Assembly (NCBI GenBank): GCA_030643125.1
Contig: DAOWML010000032.1
Location: 1 to 12,492 of the forward strand
Source of the DNA: Bacteroidales bacterium
GTDB lineage: Bacteria; Bacteroidota; Bacteroidia; Bacteroidales; UBA12077
DNA length: 12,492 nt
Direction of reading: 5' to 3'
The notes below the pieces were generated by a model. That model was not told where the DNA came from. It saw only the letters and a program-made list of their open reading frames with translations, and did no database searches. Position numbers and translations under genes: made by a program. This document shows positions 1 to 6,397 of this stretch, piece after piece. Positions within the stretch are counted from its first letter, which is position 1. Every line of letters starts with the position of its first letter.

Positions 1-24
1 AAAGTTTTTTGTATTGCCTGCCAT
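1..24 (-). CDS. 5' end of a leftward gene, first eight codons only (possibly dnaB)
   Basis: Read on the minus strand, an ATG at 24-22 opens a frame MAGNTKNF that stays open to the window edge. A TAnnTTTG-type box (TACCTTTG) lies at 56-49, about 25 bases upstream, which supports a real gene start here. Eight residues are too few to identify a family. From memory of gene order in this phylum, replicative helicase dnaB can lie beside ispE, and its N-terminus is often short and polar like this one, but that identification is inference only. The frame could also be a chance opening. Confidence 0.4.
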
Positions 25-48
25 TTTTTATCTCATTTTTCGGGATAT

Positions 49-56
49 CAAAGGTA
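49..56 (-). promoter_or_regulatory. candidate Bacteroidota -7 box for the leftward gene at 24
   Basis: The minus strand reads TACCTTTG, an exact match to the TAnnTTTG -7 consensus of the major Bacteroidota sigma factor. It lies 25 bases before the ATG at 24, a sensible distance for a short leader. I find no good TTG -33 element at the expected spacing, so the call rests on one box and its position. Confidence 0.35.
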
Positions 57-170
57 AGAATACAATCATAAAATTGAATATTAATTTTTATTTTCTGTGG
101 GTTTTTTATCAACGATAGTTATTAACAATTGTTAATTAGTTATTCATTAAGCATATTAATAGTAAAATTG

Positions 171-178
171 TAAATTTG
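171..178 (+). promoter_or_regulatory. candidate Bacteroidota -7 box for ispE
   Basis: TAAATTTG matches TAnnTTTG exactly and ends 23 bases before the ispE ATG. The expected -33 TTG is not clear; the nearest TTG (129-131) is too far upstream. Together with the box at 49-56 it would make the 25-201 spacer a divergent promoter region. No other feature is evident in that spacer, which is very AT-rich. Confidence 0.35.
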
Positions 179-201
179 TGTTTGATCTTAACTTAAAATA
201 G

Positions 202-1017
202 ATGATAAGTTTCCCAAATGCTAAAATCAATATCGGTTTAAATATTATAAATAAAAGACCCGATGGATTTCATGATATAGAAACAATCTTTTATCCTATT
301 GGATTATCGGATATTTTAGAAATTAATATTTCTAAGGATAAGATTAACTTTGAAAATACAGGTTTAACTATTGAAAATGAAAAATTTGATTCAAATCTTT
401 GTTATAAGGCATATCAGAAGTTAAATAACGATTTTTCACTAGAGCCCATTAATGTTCATTTACATAAAATAATTCCATTTGGTGCCGGTTTGGGTGGTGG
501 TTCTTCCGATGCTTCATTTACATTAAAAGCGGTCGATTCGATTATGAATCTTACCTTAGATGATAATACACTTATAAAATATGCAGAACGAATTGGAAGT
601 GACTGCCCGTTTTTTATTATAAACAAACCAACATTTGCCTCAGAAAAAGGCAATATTTTAAAACCAATTGACCTGAGTTTAAGGGGATGTTTTCTGGTAA
701 TAGTTTATCCCGGAATTCATGTTAATACTGCTAAAGCCTATTCGAAAATATCTCCTAAAAAGCCTGAAATAAGTCTTTCTGAGTTAATTAAACAACCCGT
801 AGAAAAATGGAAAGAAACAATAAAGAATGATTTTGAAGATTCTATTTTTAATGATCACCCTGAAATTGAAAGAATAAAATCAAAGTTTTATAATTTAGGT
901 GCAATTTATTCGTCGATGTCTGGTAGTGGATCTGCCGTTTTTGGAATTTTCAACTGTAAAATTGATATAAAAAATAGTTTTAATAAATATTTCACCTGGA
1001 CAGAAGTATTAACCTGA
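202..1017 (+). CDS. ispE: 4-diphosphocytidyl-2-C-methyl-D-erythritol kinase
   Basis: The enzyme phosphorylates CDP-methylerythritol with ATP in the cytoplasm, the fourth step of the non-mevalonate (MEP) isoprenoid pathway. At 271 residues it has the usual family length. It has the three GHMP-kinase motifs: the N-terminal substrate segment with conserved Lys8 and the RPDGFHDIET region (19-28), the glycine-rich ATP loop PFGAGLGGGSSDAS (92-105), and the C-terminal SSMSGSGSAVFGIF (237-250). Asp134 in IGSDCPFF is in the position of the catalytic aspartate. The ATG at 202 is chosen because the conserved N-terminus starts within four residues of it. The gene appears to be monocistronic: a hairpin follows at 1106-1134, and the next genes are on the other strand. 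The sequence is complete with no sign of damage. A leftward frame inside it (456-653) is a shadow. Confidence 0.96.
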   Translation: MISFPNAKINIGLNIINKRPDGFHDIETIFYPIGLSDILEINISKDKINFENTGLTIENEKFDSNLCYKAYQKLNNDFSLEPINVHLHKIIPFGAGLGGGSSDASFTLKAVDSIMNLTLDDNTLIKYAERIGSDCPFFIINKPTFASEKGNILKPIDLSLRGCFLVIVYPGIHVNTAKAYSKISPKKPEISLSELIKQPVEKWKETIKNDFEDSIFNDHPEIERIKSKFYNLGAIYSSMSGSGSAVFGIFNCKIDIKNSFNKYFTWTEVLT

Positions 1018-1105
1018 ATTCGGTATAAGAATTAATTTACAGAAAGCAAATAGAGTGTGAGATTTGAGGAAGAAAACTTGAAGTAATAACGGTTTATTAT
1101 AAAAA

Positions 1106-1142
1106 AGCATCCGAAACAAATTGTTCCGGATGCTCCTGTTTT
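1106..1142 (+). terminator. probable rho-independent terminator of ispE, abutting the insertion sequence
   Basis: An 8-base-pair stem AGCATCCG/CGGATGCT (1106-1113 with 1127-1134) continues past one mismatch (A1114/C1126) into four more pairs with a tiny loop. A run of A (1101-1106) precedes it and CCTGTTTT follows. The downstream T-run is short and belongs to the terminal repeat of the insertion sequence, so the original T-tract may have been displaced. It lies 89 bases after the ispE stop codon. Confidence 0.6.
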
Positions 1143-1146
1143 CCGA
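1133..1146 (+). repeat. left terminal inverted repeat of the insertion sequence
   Basis: CTCCTGTTTTCCGA here is the exact reverse complement of 2766-2779. After the shared 14 bases the two ends diverge (AAAAGACACCC here; GTAAAATATTAC on the other side read inward). The transposase stop codon is only 15 bases further in. Confidence 0.75.
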
Positions 1147-1161
1147 AAAAGACACCCGTTT

Positions 1162-2673
1162 TTAGAAATTAGCATTTATTAGATCAACAATTCTTTGTTG
1201 CATCTCATTGTTTTTTAGGTGTATTGTTTGAAATTGGTCGCAAGTTATTTCTACTCTAATCCCAAACATTTTCTTAATTTGTTTAATAGCTTTATTGATA
1301 GAAATTCCAGTTTTATCCTGACTTAATATTCTTTCTAACTCTTTATACAATACAAAGGAAACAAACGAAATGCAGATATGAGCTTCTATTCGGTCTCTCA
1401 ATCTGTGAAAAATTGGCCTAATTTTTAAATCAGTTTTTGATATTCTAAAAGCTTTCTCAATTTTCCAAAGATTATTATAGTTATCAATAACATCATTTCC
1501 AGAAAGATTAGTGTTCGTTATATATCCCTTTAATCCATCCCATTTACTATCAGCTTCAAATTTTTCATAATCTATTGCGATTTTGAGTTCTCCTTGCATG
1601 TTAAGGTATTTATTGTAACCTCTGTTATTAATATTGCTTTTTGTTAACCTGCCAGCATTTAGATTCTTTTCTAGTCGTTTTAATCCACGCTCTCGATTTG
1701 ATAAATCTTTTTTAGCTCGCTTTCTTGAATAGCTTACAAAAAGTGTTGTATTGTCGTCTTTTCTTATTCTTGCAATTTGTCCATCAGGAAGCTCAAGTTG
1801 CCCTATTCTCTGTATTATTGTTTTGCTTTCGTTCTTTATTCGTGCTCCAAGAATAAATGTATATCCATTTTCTTTCAGGGCTTTAAGGTTATCTTTCGAT
1901 AACAATCCGGCATCAGCCACAACGATTGGTTTATCAAGCTGAAAACGGGCTTGAAAACGTTCTAAAATAGGAATTAGAGTATGTCCTTCATAGGTATTCC
2001 CTTCGAAAATATCGTACCCAATTGGATAACCGTTTTTTCCTACCAGAAGTCCTAAGAATATTTGTGGTTGCTGATGCTTTCCGTCTTTTGAAAAACCTGG
2101 CATCCTTAGTTCATCAGGCTGGCTGCTTTCAAAATAGATGGTCGTCATATCATAAAAAACAATCCCAATCTTTCCATTTAGTAGTTTCTTTGTGTATGTA
2201 AAAGAAATCTCTTCGATTTGGGTTTTATATTTTGTGTTTAGTTTATCAAGAAAATAATATATTGCATCAGCAGAAATATCTTTATTGTTATTTTCCTGCA
2301 AATATTCTGAAAGTTGCAATTTACTTCCTGGATGAGTTATTCGTGAAATAGCCAAATCTTTGAATAACTCATCTTTGATCTTATTAAACCCGATATAGTT
2401 GAATATCTTTCCAAATATCAATTCTGGACCAATTACACGAATACTGTCATTGTTTAACTCACGTATATTGGGTGAAGTAATCTTTTCTTCATAAAACGTA
2501 AGTTGATTAAACATTTTGGGAATAGCTTCTTGGGCTTGGTTGTATAATTCTTTTATTTCTTCCTTATCTTTAGAAGAACCAAGAGTTTTTACAACTTTGT
2601 ATTTTCCTTTAAGCTTTTTAATTATTTGGATACTAGTACTTCCGCTTTTATTTTTCTTCTTACGTACAAACAT
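1162..2673 (-). CDS. IS1634-family DDE transposase
   Basis: The protein would cut and rejoin the element's ends by the DDE chemistry of RNase H-fold transposases. It has 503 residues, close to the usual size of this family, and reads through without frameshift or stop. Visible catalytic signatures are FYDMTTIYFES (Asp175), IVVADAGLLS (Asp254) and YNNLWKIEKAFRISK with Glu406. The last fits the IS4-superfamily Y-x6-E-x6-K pattern (Tyr399, Glu406, Lys413), with Leu402 where classic IS4 members carry Arg. It is followed by the RPIFHRLRDRIEAHICI segment typical of the group. The basic N-terminus (MFVRKKKNKSGS) is also common in these proteins. A candidate -7 box lies at 2705-2712. Both neighbouring genes are ordinary chromosomal genes reading towards it, so it is an insertion between them. 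Short rightward frames inside it are shadows. Confidence 0.9.
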   Translation of the reverse strand: MFVRKKKNKSGSTSIQIIKKLKGKYKVVKTLGSSKDKEEIKELYNQAQEAIPKMFNQLTFYEEKITSPNIRELNNDSIRVIGPELIFGKIFNYIGFNKIKDELFKDLAISRITHPGSKLQLSEYLQENNNKDISADAIYYFLDKLNTKYKTQIEEISFTYTKKLLNGKIGIVFYDMTTIYFESSQPDELRMPGFSKDGKHQQPQIFLGLLVGKNGYPIGYDIFEGNTYEGHTLIPILERFQARFQLDKPIVVADAGLLSKDNLKALKENGYTFILGARIKNESKTIIQRIGQLELPDGQIARIRKDDNTTLFVSYSRKRAKKDLSNRERGLKRLEKNLNAGRLTKSNINNRGYNKYLNMQGELKIAIDYEKFEADSKWDGLKGYITNTNLSGNDVIDNYNNLWKIEKAFRISKTDLKIRPIFHRLRDRIEAHICISFVSFVLYKELERILSQDKTGISINKAIKQIKKMFGIRVEITCDQFQTIHLKNNEMQQRIVDLINANF

Positions 2674-2704
2674 CTCTAAATATACAACGGGACACCCAAT
2701 TAAG

Positions 2705-2712
2705 CAAAACTA
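2705..2712 (-). promoter_or_regulatory. candidate -7 box for the transposase gene
   Basis: The minus strand reads TAGTTTTG, an exact TAnnTTTG match, 31 bases before the transposase ATG and inside the right end of the element. No clear TTG sits at the -33 position. The leader between box and start contains GGGTGTCCC, which can form a short three-pair hairpin. Confidence 0.4.
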
Positions 2713-2765
2713 ATTATGTGTGTTTATTGATATTTAAGCACTTATAATTTTAAGTAATATTTTAC

Positions 2766-2779
2766 TCGGAAAACAGGAG
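2766..2779 (-). repeat. right terminal inverted repeat of the insertion sequence
   Basis: Read on the minus strand this is CTCCTGTTTTCCGA, identical to 1133-1146. It lies 92 bases upstream of the transposase start, and the bases 2778-2779 are shared with the stem of the hairpin that follows yidC. Confidence 0.75.
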
Positions 2780-2803
2780 GCTGAATTAATTAAAATTCAA
2801 CCT
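2770..2803 (-). terminator. possible terminator of the DUF349-pyrG-yidC cluster
   Basis: On the minus strand, AGGTTGAATT (2803-2794) pairs with AATTCAGCCT (2787-2778) through one G-U pair around a six-base loop, then CCTGTTTT follows. It starts 26 bases after the yidC stop codon. As at the ispE side, the T-run lies in the insertion sequence's terminal repeat. The stem is AT-rich, so termination strength is uncertain. Confidence 0.5.
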
Positions 2804-2829
2804 TCTTACAATTTATAATAGATTATAAT

Positions 2830-4683
2830 TTATTTCTTTTTTGGCGGTTTATACCCTTTTTGTTTTGCAGCTGCTTCAAGTCGTTCTTGCCATTTAGACT
2901 TTTTCACTACCTTCTTTTTATTTTCATGCAATTTTTTTAGAATTGCTTCATCATCAACAAATCGTCTTATAAATACGGTTTGTCCTAATGTTATTACATT
3001 CGATAAAAAGTAATAATAGCTCAATCCTGCTGAATAATTATTAAAGAAAACCAACATCATCACAGGCATCATATAAGTCATCATAAATTTCATACCCGGC
3101 ATTTGCTGGTTTGTATCATTCATCTGCCCTGTATTAAGTCTTGATGAAAAGATTAAAGCTACAGCCATTAAAATAGTAAATAAACTTATATGATCGCCAT
3201 AGGCCGGAATTGTAAATGGCAAATCTAATATTGAATCATAAGAAGATAAATCATCAGCCCACAGGAATGCTTTTTGTCTTAACTCAAATGATGTAGGAAA
3301 AAACCTGAACATAGCAAATAAAATAGGCATCTGTATTAACATTGGAATACAACCTCCCATTGGGCTTACTCCTACTTTCTTATACATTGCCATTGTAGCT
3401 TGTTGCTTTTTCATAGAATCTTCTTTCTTCGGAAACTTCTTACTTATCTCATCAATCTCCGGTTTAAGAACACGCATTTTAGCTGTTGACAGGTAAGACT
3501 TATATGTCAGAGGGAATAATGCTACCTTAATCATTATGGTTAATATTAAGATGATAAGGCCGTAATTTGTAATAAAATTATCTAAGAAATTAAATACAGG
3601 TATAACTGCAAATCTGTTTATCCAACCAAAAATCCCCCAACCAAGCGGAATAATTTGTTCAAATCCAAGATCCTGTTTTTTTAAAGTTGTATAATGATTC
3701 GGGCCAAAATAAAATGATAATGGAACTGTAGATTTTGGAGCATATTCAAATGGTATACCTATTGTTGATTCAAAATATTTCAGATACTTATCAGAATTCT
3801 CAATATTTGTAAATTCAATAATTGCATTAGAAAAATAATTATCAGCCACTAAAATTGAAGAAAAGAACTGCTGTTGAAACGATATCCATCTCAGTTTCGT
3901 ATTTAGCTCTTCTTTATTTTCATCTTTACTTCTTGAGGTTAAGGTATTTACTTCGTCCTGGTAATATTTATAACCAACAGTAGTATACATACTTTCATTT
4001 TTAGCCCCTTTTTCTTGTTGTGGTGAATATAATGCCCACTTTAAGTCGATAACATTTATGTTACTTGCAATAACTTCGTTTATTCCAACAAAGTTTATGT
4101 CAAAATCAACCATATAACTTTCAGGATTCAAAGTATAAACATACTCAATATACCTGTTATCACCGGCAAACAATCGCATTTTAACCGAGTTTTTCGATAC
4201 CTCAGAAGGCACAAAAAACAAGTCATTTGTAATAATACTTCGGTTTTCTGAAAAGAAATTTAGTCCAAAAACTGTTGAGTCGCCATCAAATAATTTAAGA
4301 ACCTTTTGTGAATAAGTTTTATGCTCTTTTAACTCTACAGAATATATCCTACCTCCTTTATTACTGACTTTTATTTTTAATAGTTCATTTTCAAGTACAG
4401 TAAATTCTTGTTTACCTTCTGCAGATTCAGCAAAACTACCATACATGCTTCTCAACTGACTTTTATCAACATAGGCTTCAGTTGCAACTTCAATTTGCGT
4501 GTCTTGAATTTGCGTAGCTTGTACTTTTTCCTGTTGAACTATTTGTTGTTGATGAACCAACTCTAATGAGTCTTTCTTATATTTTGCAGCTTCAATCTCT
4601 TCTTTTGACGGCTTATTTAAAGTTGTCCAAAGAATTAAAATACCTGCAATTATAATGATTCCAATAATCGAATTCCTATCCAT
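2830..4683 (-). CDS. yidC: membrane protein insertase YidC
   Basis: YidC inserts and folds inner membrane proteins, alone or with SecYEG. The 617-residue protein has the Gram-negative layout: an N-terminal membrane segment (about 6-22), a low-complexity Gln/Lys linker, a large periplasmic beta-domain (about 90-340), and the conserved Oxa1-like core (about 350-578). The core contains PLTYKSYLSTAKMR (391-404), SPMGGCIPMLIQMPILFAMF (440-459) and the late membrane segments. Lys386 occupies the position of the groove arginine of the E. coli protein, keeping the positive charge. The tail is strongly basic (KKKVVKKSK and KPPKKK), consistent with ribosome contact. It is the last gene of the minus-strand cluster, 74 bases after pyrG, and a hairpin and the insertion sequence follow. 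The upstream ribosome site is weak (AAAAGAGAAAG), as is usual in the phylum. The gene is intact. Confidence 0.97.
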   Translation of the reverse strand: MDRNSIIGIIIIAGILILWTTLNKPSKEEIEAAKYKKDSLELVHQQQIVQQEKVQATQIQDTQIEVATEAYVDKSQLRSMYGSFAESAEGKQEFTVLENELLKIKVSNKGGRIYSVELKEHKTYSQKVLKLFDGDSTVFGLNFFSENRSIITNDLFFVPSEVSKNSVKMRLFAGDNRYIEYVYTLNPESYMVDFDINFVGINEVIASNINVIDLKWALYSPQQEKGAKNESMYTTVGYKYYQDEVNTLTSRSKDENKEELNTKLRWISFQQQFFSSILVADNYFSNAIIEFTNIENSDKYLKYFESTIGIPFEYAPKSTVPLSFYFGPNHYTTLKKQDLGFEQIIPLGWGIFGWINRFAVIPVFNFLDNFITNYGLIILILTIMIKVALFPLTYKSYLSTAKMRVLKPEIDEISKKFPKKEDSMKKQQATMAMYKKVGVSPMGGCIPMLIQMPILFAMFRFFPTSFELRQKAFLWADDLSSYDSILDLPFTIPAYGDHISLFTILMAVALIFSSRLNTGQMNDTNQQMPGMKFMMTYMMPVMMLVFFNNYSAGLSYYYFLSNVITLGQTVFIRRFVDDEAILKKLHENKKKVVKKSKWQERLEAAAKQKGYKPPKKK

Positions 4684-4722
4684 TTTATTCTTTCTCTTTT
4701 AATTTTTTATTAAGCATATTAA

Positions 4723-4736
4723 GCAAGTTAACTTGC
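4723..4736. repeat. perfect 14-base palindrome between pyrG and yidC
   Basis: GCAAGTTAACTTGC is fully self-complementary. As RNA it could form a five-pair stem with a TTAA loop, in the 74-base gap of the minus-strand cluster, about 40 bases before the yidC ATG. No T-run follows on either strand, so a normal intrinsic terminator is unlikely. An operator, a processing site or a weak attenuator are all possible, and nothing in the sequence decides between them. Confidence 0.5.
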
Positions 4737-4757
4737 CATTATATTAGTTTCTTTTAA

Positions 4758-6362
4758 TTATTCTTTACAAATTTCTTTTACAAAATTTACAAATAAAGGA
4801 TGCGGGTTAACCACCGTACTTTTATATTCAGGATGAAACTGGACTCCAATAAACCACCTATGTTTTGGTATTTCCATTATTTCTACCAAATCTGTATCCG
4901 GGTTAAATCCTACAGGTTTCATCCCTGCTTTTTCAAATTTATCGAGATAAGCATTATTAAATTCATAACGATGCCTGTGTCTTTCCTGAATCTGTTCCTG
5001 ATTATAAACTTCAAATACTTTGCTCCCCTTTTTTATGTCACAAGGATAAGCACCTAATCTCATTGTGCCACCTTTTTCTGTAACTCCTTTTTGCTCTTCC
5101 ATTAAATCAATAACCGGATTTATAGTTATTTTACTCATTTCTGTAGAATCTGCATCTTTTAATCCGAGCACATTTCTTGCAAATTCAATCACAGCACATT
5201 GCATTCCCAGGCAAATTCCTAAAAAAGGAACATTATTTTCACGAACATATTTTGCAGCAATAATTTTTCCTTCAATACCACGTTGACCAAACCCGGGAGC
5301 AACAATAATACCTTGTACTCCTTTTAATTTATCAGCTACATTTGCATCAGTAATTTTTTCTGAATGAATGCACTCTACATTTACTTTACATTGATTTACT
5401 GAACCGGCATGAATAAGCGACTCCATAATAGACTTATATGAATCGGGCAATTCAATATACTTACCAATTAAACCAACAGTTATTTCCTTTTTAGGATTTT
5501 TAAGCTTATTAATAAATTGTCTCCACTTTTCCAGCTTAGGTTCTTCGTTTTCAGTCAAGTTTAATTTTTTAAGAACTGTAATATCCAGTTTCTCTTCTTT
5601 CATTAAAAGTGGAACTTCATAAATAGTAGATACATCAATCGATTCAATTACCGATTCAATATTAACATTACAGAAAAGTGCTACTTTCTTTCTGATATCA
5701 ATATTTAAAGGATGCTCGGTTCTTAAAACCAAAACATCCGGCTGAACACCATTCTCCAACATAACCTTAACAGAATGTTGAGTAGGTTTTGTTTTTAATT
5801 CGCCTGATGCAGCTAAATATGGAACTAATGTTAAATGCACAACTAAACTATTTTGTGAGCCCAGTTCCCACTTTAACTGACGAACTGCTTCAATATACGG
5901 TAATGATTCAATATCTCCTACGGTACCACCAATCTCAGTTATTACTATATCGTAATTATGTTTCTCACCTAGCAGTTTAATATTTCTTTTAATTTCATCG
6001 GTAATATGAGGAATTACCTGAACTGTTTTGCCAAGATAATCACCACGACGTTCCTTATTAATAACAGTCTGATATATTCTACCTGTTGTTACATTATTTG
6101 CCTGCGTAGTAGGAAGGTTTATAAACCTCTCGTAATGGCCTAAATCAAGATCAGTTTCTGCTCCATCTTCGGTTACATAACACTCACCATGTTCATACGG
6201 ATTTAGTGTTCCCGGATCAACATTTATATATGGATCAAATTTTTGAATAGTTACAGAATACCCTCGTGCTTGTAATAATTTAGCTAATGAAGCCGAAATA
6301 ATCCCTTTACCTAACGAAGAAGTAACTCCTCCTGTAACAAATATATATTTTGTAGTAGTCAA
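4758..6362 (-). CDS. pyrG: CTP synthase
   Basis: This enzyme makes CTP from UTP, ATP and glutamine, the last step of pyrimidine nucleotide synthesis in the cytoplasm. At 534 residues it has normal length. The N-terminal synthetase domain (about 1-270) opens with FVTGGVTSSLGKG (8-20), the ATP loop, and holds the metal-binding region with Asp71 and Glu143 (ITEIGGTVGDIES). The C-terminal class I glutamine amidotransferase domain (about 290-534) has the oxyanion segment APGFGQRG, the nucleophile Cys384 in GICLGMQ, and His510 and Glu512 in VQFHPEYKS. All the key residues are present. It starts 35 bases after the DUF349 gene and precedes yidC by 74 bases, so co-transcription is likely. Several rightward frames inside it are shadows. 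Confidence 0.98.
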   Translation of the reverse strand: MTTTKYIFVTGGVTSSLGKGIISASLAKLLQARGYSVTIQKFDPYINVDPGTLNPYEHGECYVTEDGAETDLDLGHYERFINLPTTQANNVTTGRIYQTVINKERRGDYLGKTVQVIPHITDEIKRNIKLLGEKHNYDIVITEIGGTVGDIESLPYIEAVRQLKWELGSQNSLVVHLTLVPYLAASGELKTKPTQHSVKVMLENGVQPDVLVLRTEHPLNIDIRKKVALFCNVNIESVIESIDVSTIYEVPLLMKEEKLDITVLKKLNLTENEEPKLEKWRQFINKLKNPKKEITVGLIGKYIELPDSYKSIMESLIHAGSVNQCKVNVECIHSEKITDANVADKLKGVQGIIVAPGFGQRGIEGKIIAAKYVRENNVPFLGICLGMQCAVIEFARNVLGLKDADSTEMSKITINPVIDLMEEQKGVTEKGGTMRLGAYPCDIKKGSKVFEVYNQEQIQERHRHRYEFNNAYLDKFEKAGMKPVGFNPDTDLVEIMEIPKHRWFIGVQFHPEYKSTVVNPHPLFVNFVKEICKE

Positions 6363-6397
6363 AACTTTTATTTTTTTAATATTAAACCAAAATTCTA

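Larger units (their letters stand above)
1133..2779 (-). mobile_element. IS1634-like insertion sequence, apparently complete
   Basis: The element is about 1.65 kb, with one transposase gene filling almost all of it and ends that form a perfect 14-base inverted repeat (CTCCTGTTTTCCGA at 1133-1146 and its complement at 2766-2779). The outer two bases on each side also belong to flanking hairpin stems, so the true ends may be 1135 and 2777. I see no short target-site duplication beside either end. Some IS1634-family elements make long, variable duplications, and none was found here either. A competing boundary is possible: GACACCC occurs directly repeated at 1151-1157 and 2691-2697, just outside the transposase gene, next to a short CCCGTT inverted match. 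The family call comes from the transposase; the boundaries come from the repeats. Confidence 0.75.

Noticed and set aside
146..159. ATTAAGCATATTAA, found exactly also at 4709-4722, both between genes
   Set aside because: With 12 of 14 bases A or T, a repeat of this length is expected by chance in a 12 kb AT-rich window; nothing else links the two sites.
1029..1037. GAATTAATT near ispE, also present at 2783-2791, as a target duplication of the insertion sequence
   Set aside because: The left copy is about 100 bases from the element end, the match is only nine AT-rich bases, and the sequences on both sides differ.
1751..2713. Two short rightward frames over the transposase gene
   Set aside because: They oppose an intact transposase with all catalytic motifs and have no recognisable domains.
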